From Dorea_D sp963559605 (GTDB taxonomy: Bacteria > Bacillota > Clostridia > Lachnospirales > Lachnospiraceae): a stretch of 7,392 nucleotides of DNA. Of the stretch, positions 5,702 through 7,392 are shown one piece after another. Under the pieces are notes generated by a model. That model was given only the letters and a program-made list of their open reading frames with translations. It was not told where the DNA came from and made no database searches. The position numbers and the translations under genes are program-made. The first letter of the stretch is position 1. Every line of letters begins with the position of its first letter. The stretch spans positions 1-7,392 of the forward strand of contig CAUWLL010000071.1 of assembly GCA_963559605.1 (NCBI GenBank), in the 5' to 3' direction.

Positions 5702-6372
5702 TCTCACAGGAAAACTATAACATATTAAAAGCTTCCATTCCTTTTTGGGAATCTCTGACGGATTCCCAGGAAGAGCTGTTGGTATCAGAGGCATCTCTTG
5801 TCTCTTATGGTAAAAATCAAATTGTACACAGTTCTGAGTCCGAATGCGCGGGAATGTTGTTTGTTCTCTCCGGATCTTTGAGGGTCTATCTTTCTTCCGA
5901 GGAAGGACGGGAAATTACGCTCTATCGGATTCATACCGGAGAAACTTGTATTTTAGGAGCTTCCTGTGTTTTAAGATCTATTACTTTCGACGTCTTTATA
6001 GATGCCGTAGAAGATACGCAGGTCATTCAGGTTCCGTCCGGTGTGATCAATACACTGATGAATAAAAACATATACATAGAGTGTTATGCCTACAAGATGG
6101 CGGCAGAACGTTTCTCTGACATTATGTGGGCAGTGCAGCAGATTTTATTCATGAGTTTCGACAAACGTCTGGCAATCTTTTTGTTAGATGAGGCATCCGC
6201 CTCCCATTCAGATACAATTCATATGACGCATGAACAAATCGCTAAACTGATGGGAAGCGCACGCGAAGTAGTGACACGGATGTTAAAATATTTTTCCAGC
6301 GAAGGATATGTGGAATTATCCCGTGGAACAGTAACTCTGACAGATAAATCTGCATTGAAAAAAATATTATAA
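5698..6372 (+). CDS. Crp/Fnr-family transcriptional regulator with four cysteines
   Basis: The 224-residue protein has the Crp/Fnr layout. A cyclic-nucleotide-binding-type beta-roll spans about 12-115 (with GMLFVLSGSLRVYL and GREITLYRIHTGE), a long dimer helix about 117-150, and a winged helix-turn-helix about 150-224. The recognition segment is MTHEQIAKLMGSAREVVTRML; E190 and R194 hold the positions typical of the family. The E. coli Fnr-type N-terminal cysteine cluster is absent, and I do not see the cAMP-contact signature of Crp. Four cysteines (C50, C84, C90, C129) are present. The CILGASC arrangement places two of them five residues apart beside the effector pocket, so a metal, cluster or thiol switch is possible. 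The start codon overlaps the previous stop (ATGA). A strong terminator follows. Confidence 0.9.
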   Translation: MISQENYNILKASIPFWESLTDSQEELLVSEASLVSYGKNQIVHSSESECAGMLFVLSGSLRVYLSSEEGREITLYRIHTGETCILGASCVLRSITFDVFIDAVEDTQVIQVPSGVINTLMNKNIYIECYAYKMAAERFSDIMWAVQQILFMSFDKRLAIFLLDEASASHSDTIHMTHEQIAKLMGSAREVVTRMLKYFSSEGYVELSRGTVTLTDKSALKKIL

Positions 6373-6376
6373 CAAC

Positions 6377-6414
6377 AAAATGACGATGGTTTTACACATA
6401 GCCATCGTCATTTT
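6377..6414. terminator. Bidirectional intrinsic terminator between the Crp/Fnr gene and trxA
   Basis: AAAATGACGATGG (6377-6389) pairs perfectly over 13 bp with CCATCGTCATTTT (6402-6414) around a 12-nt loop. The A-run on one side and T-run on the other give a U-tract in either direction. It ends both the rightward five-gene run and the leftward trxA gene. Confidence 0.9.
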
Positions 6415-6447
6415 ACGTTTATATCAGGGAAAAAATGATGTATGATT

Positions 6448-6759
6448 CTATACCTTCAGCATATCCAAAAGCTCCGCTTTGGACTTTGCACCTACTTCTC
6501 TTTTTACTGCTTCACCGTCCTTAAATACCATCAGTGTTGGGATAGACATTACTCTGAACTGTCTTGCAAGCTCTGCCTGTTCATCCACATCTACTTTACA
6601 AACTTTCGCATTTGTAACTTCTCCTGCCACCTCTTCTACGATTGGTCCTACCATCTGGCACGGACCACACCAGGTTGCCCAAAAATCAACTAACACCGGC
6701 TCTTTTGCCTGTAATACTTCCTGTTCAAAATTATCTTTCGTCAAATGTAATGCTGCCAT
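6448..6759 (-). CDS. trxA: Thioredoxin
   Basis: The 103-residue cytoplasmic thiol-disulfide reductant has standard thioredoxin length. The active site is W30-C31-G-P-C34 inside DFWATWCGPCQ, followed by P40. The cis-proline loop is SIPT, with P74, and the family KVDVDEQ and FKDGEAV stretches are present. I chose the ATG at 6757-6759 because GAGAGG lies 8 nt upstream and the protein then starts as thioredoxins do. The frame is open 28 codons further, but that extension is Lys/Glu/Arg-rich, lacks a ribosome binding site and crosses the predicted promoter. One extra Cys (C54) is present. The gene is probably transcribed alone, between the tmRNA terminator upstream and the shared bidirectional terminator downstream. 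Its reductase (trxB) is not in view. Confidence 0.96.
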   Translation of the reverse strand: MAALHLTKDNFEQEVLQAKEPVLVDFWATWCGPCQMVGPIVEEVAGEVTNAKVCKVDVDEQAELARQFRVMSIPTLMVFKDGEAVKREVGAKSKAELLDMLKV

Positions 6760-6825
6760 ATCTATTTCCTCTCTTTCTGTTCTTTTTATCTGTCTTTCTG
6801 TCTCTTTCATTGAGATTATGGTTTT

Positions 6826-6831
6826 ATTATA
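6826..6831 (-). promoter_or_regulatory. Likely -10 box of the trxA promoter
   Basis: A perfect TATAAT (minus strand 6831-6826) lies 66 bp before the trxA start. The -35 region falls on the T-run of the tmRNA terminator and matches poorly (CAGTTT or ACAGTT). The start point would be near 6819. The leader (6760-6819) is almost pure purine and contains near-repeats of GACAGA. Promoter use is inferred. Confidence 0.5.
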
Positions 6832-6843
6832 ACCTTTTTTCAA

Positions 6844-6874
6844 AAAAAAACTGTGATTGAATCACAGTTTTTTT
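6844..6874. terminator. Intrinsic terminator after tmRNA
   Basis: CTGTGAT (6851-6857) pairs with ATCACAG (6861-6867) around the 3-nt loop TGA, and flanking A7/T7 runs extend the stem to 14 bp. On the minus strand it lies just past the tmRNA 3' end and is followed by nine Ts, so it ends ssrA. It also shields trxA from read-through of the strongly expressed RNA gene. Confidence 0.9.
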
Positions 6875-6887
6875 ACAGTCTTTTAAG

Positions 6888-7235
6888 TGGACCTGGCGGG
6901 AGTTGAACCCGCGTCCGAAAGCCCATCCACCAGAGCATCTCCCATCACAGTCATTATATTGACATTCCCTCCATCCGGCACCTAATGACAGGTTACGGAT
7001 TTTAGTAGCTTCATAAGTTCTTCCATTTTCTCAAAGCTTTGAAAACGAAGTGCTCCGCCTGTTTGAAGCCGGTGACCCGAACAGCGGATGATCCGGGGCC
7101 GACTGCCGCCTAATTAGGCAGCGTACGCTAATTCTCTATTGTCTGCGTTTATATTTAATTGGAACTTTTAACGTAGTGTCCCGCTACGGATGGCTTCTCC
7201 AACTTCCAAGCCCCCGTCGAAACCAGTACAAGCCC
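6888..7235 (-). ncRNA. ssrA: Transfer-messenger RNA (tmRNA), trans-translation RNA
   Basis: tmRNA with SmpB rescues stalled ribosomes and tags the unfinished protein for proteolysis. On the minus strand the 5' end GGGCTTG (7235-7229) pairs with CAGGTCC (6895-6889) to form the tRNA-like acceptor, followed by discriminator A at 6888. The 5' part has the conserved TGGTTTCGACGGGG. The 3' part has the T arm GCGGGTTCAACTCCCGC preceded by GGAC. A tag reading frame with a GCA resume codon starts at 7146. The mature length of about 348 nt is normal. The sequence after the discriminator is CTT, so the CCA end is probably added after transcription. The exact ends are inferred from the acceptor pairing. 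Confidence 0.95.
7114..7146 (-). other. tmRNA proteolysis-tag reading frame
   Basis: From the resume codon GCA (7146-7144) the frame reads Ala-Asp-Asn-Arg-Glu-Leu-Ala-Tyr-Ala-Ala and stops at TAA (7116-7114). With the alanine carried by tmRNA itself, the tag would be AADNRELAYAA. The last residues (AYAA) replace the more familiar ALAA but keep the hydrophobic Ala-Ala end that ClpXP-type proteases recognise. The preceding TAAAC matches the usual context of the resume codon. Confidence 0.85.
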
Positions 7236-7260
7236 TGATTGTATGCATTTACACATATGC

Positions 7261-7290
7261 TCTATTCTGGTTTACAGACATTGGAATAGA
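7261..7290 (-). other. Hairpin in the tmRNA precursor leader
   Basis: On the minus strand TCTATTC (7290-7284) pairs perfectly with GAATAGA (7267-7261). This places a 7-bp stem in the roughly 56-nt leader between the predicted transcription start (near 7291) and the mature 5' end, at the very 5' end of the transcript. The leader is presumably removed by RNase P. The hairpin may guard the precursor or help set processing. Confidence 0.45.
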
Positions 7291-7297
7291 TATATTT

Positions 7298-7326
7298 ATT
7301 ATAGACGCGCATTTTTCTTTTGTCAA
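7298..7326 (-). promoter_or_regulatory. Perfect-consensus sigma-A promoter of ssrA
   Basis: On the minus strand TTGACA (7326-7321) and TATAAT (7303-7298) are separated by exactly 17 bp, matching the sigma-A consensus at every hexamer position. Such a strong promoter suits the abundant tmRNA. The start point is predicted near 7291. Confidence 0.92.
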
Positions 7327-7376
7327 CCCGGAGCATACGGGAGTTTGACACATCAAAATTAAAAAGGATACTGCAA

Positions 7377-7392
7377 AGCCTTGAAACAGGCT
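7377..7392. other. Hairpin at the right edge, possibly part of a terminator
   Basis: AGCCT (7377-7381) and AGGCT (7388-7392) form a 5-bp inverted repeat around TGAAAC and touch the window end. The AA upstream on the plus strand would extend it if Ts follow outside the window, as in a terminator for a neighbouring gene. From 7327 to 7392 I see no coding sequence. Confidence 0.3.

Noticed and set aside
5477..5794. Minus-strand open frame across the nucleotidyltransferase/Crp-Fnr junction
   Set aside because: It lies opposite two well-supported overlapping genes, has no start signal and its product resembles nothing.
6760..6819. Purine-rich leader of trxA with near-repeats of GACAGA
   Set aside because: The repeats are imperfect and short, the tract is simply A/G-rich, and no stable fold or known RNA element is apparent.
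6760..6843. 28-residue Lys/Glu/Arg-rich N-terminal extension of thioredoxin
   Set aside because: The first ATG lies upstream of the predicted -10 box, the next (6810) lacks a ribosome binding site, and the thioredoxin fold starts at the ATG at 6759.
7345..7372. Rightward promoter-like sequence TTGACA, 16 bp, GATACT at the window edge
   Set aside because: The -35 is perfect but the -10 matches only four of six bases, and no gene is visible downstream in the window. The sequence beyond 7392 would be needed.
1..7392. Mobile elements, CRISPR arrays, attachment sites or riboswitches
   Set aside because: I found no transposase or integrase gene, no spaced direct repeats, no target-site duplications and no recognisable riboswitch core. 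The tRNA-Pro at the left edge is cut, so an attachment site at its 3' end cannot be judged.

Overview
The window looks like chromosomal DNA of a low-GC Gram-positive anaerobe, most likely class Clostridia, family Lachnospiraceae. The evidence is the strong AGGAGG-type ribosome binding sites, near-consensus sigma-A promoters, the YdbS/YdbT pair, an ECF sigma factor with a zinc-finger anti-sigma, and the tmRNA sequence. The family assignment is inferred from overall sequence character, not from a search. I see no insertion sequence, phage gene, CRISPR array or recent-transfer scar.

Layout. Positions 1-52 hold the 5' part of a tRNA-Pro(GGG) on the minus strand, cut by the window edge. A divergent promoter region leads to a stand-alone dapB-like gene (231-1028, +). 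It ends at a bidirectional terminator shared with the convergent sigma/anti-sigma operon, which is read leftwards from 2487 to 1106. A 166-bp divergent intergenic region with a near-consensus promoter starts a rightward run of five closely spaced genes (2654-6372): a UPF0145/YbjQ-family protein, YdbS-like and YdbT-like bacterial PH-domain membrane proteins, a NadM-like nucleotidyltransferase, and a Crp/Fnr-family regulator. This run closes at a second bidirectional terminator. Thioredoxin (trxA, 6448-6759, -) and tmRNA (ssrA, 6888-7235, -) follow. A hairpin terminator separates them, and ssrA has a perfect-consensus promoter.

How it may work together. An ECF sigma/anti-sigma pair divergent from ydbS-ydbT recalls Bacillus subtilis, where ydbST belongs to the sigma-W envelope-stress regulon and adds resistance to antimicrobials made by other bacilli. 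Here the pair may be one envelope-stress island. However, the visible promoter of the five-gene run is of sigma-A type, so direct ECF control is not shown. The last two genes overlap by 4 bp. They pair a nucleotidyltransferase with an altered HxGH motif and a Crp/Fnr protein that carries four cysteines but no evident cAMP-binding signature. This pair is the least familiar part of the window. The dapB product also departs from the standard enzyme at two substrate-contact positions.
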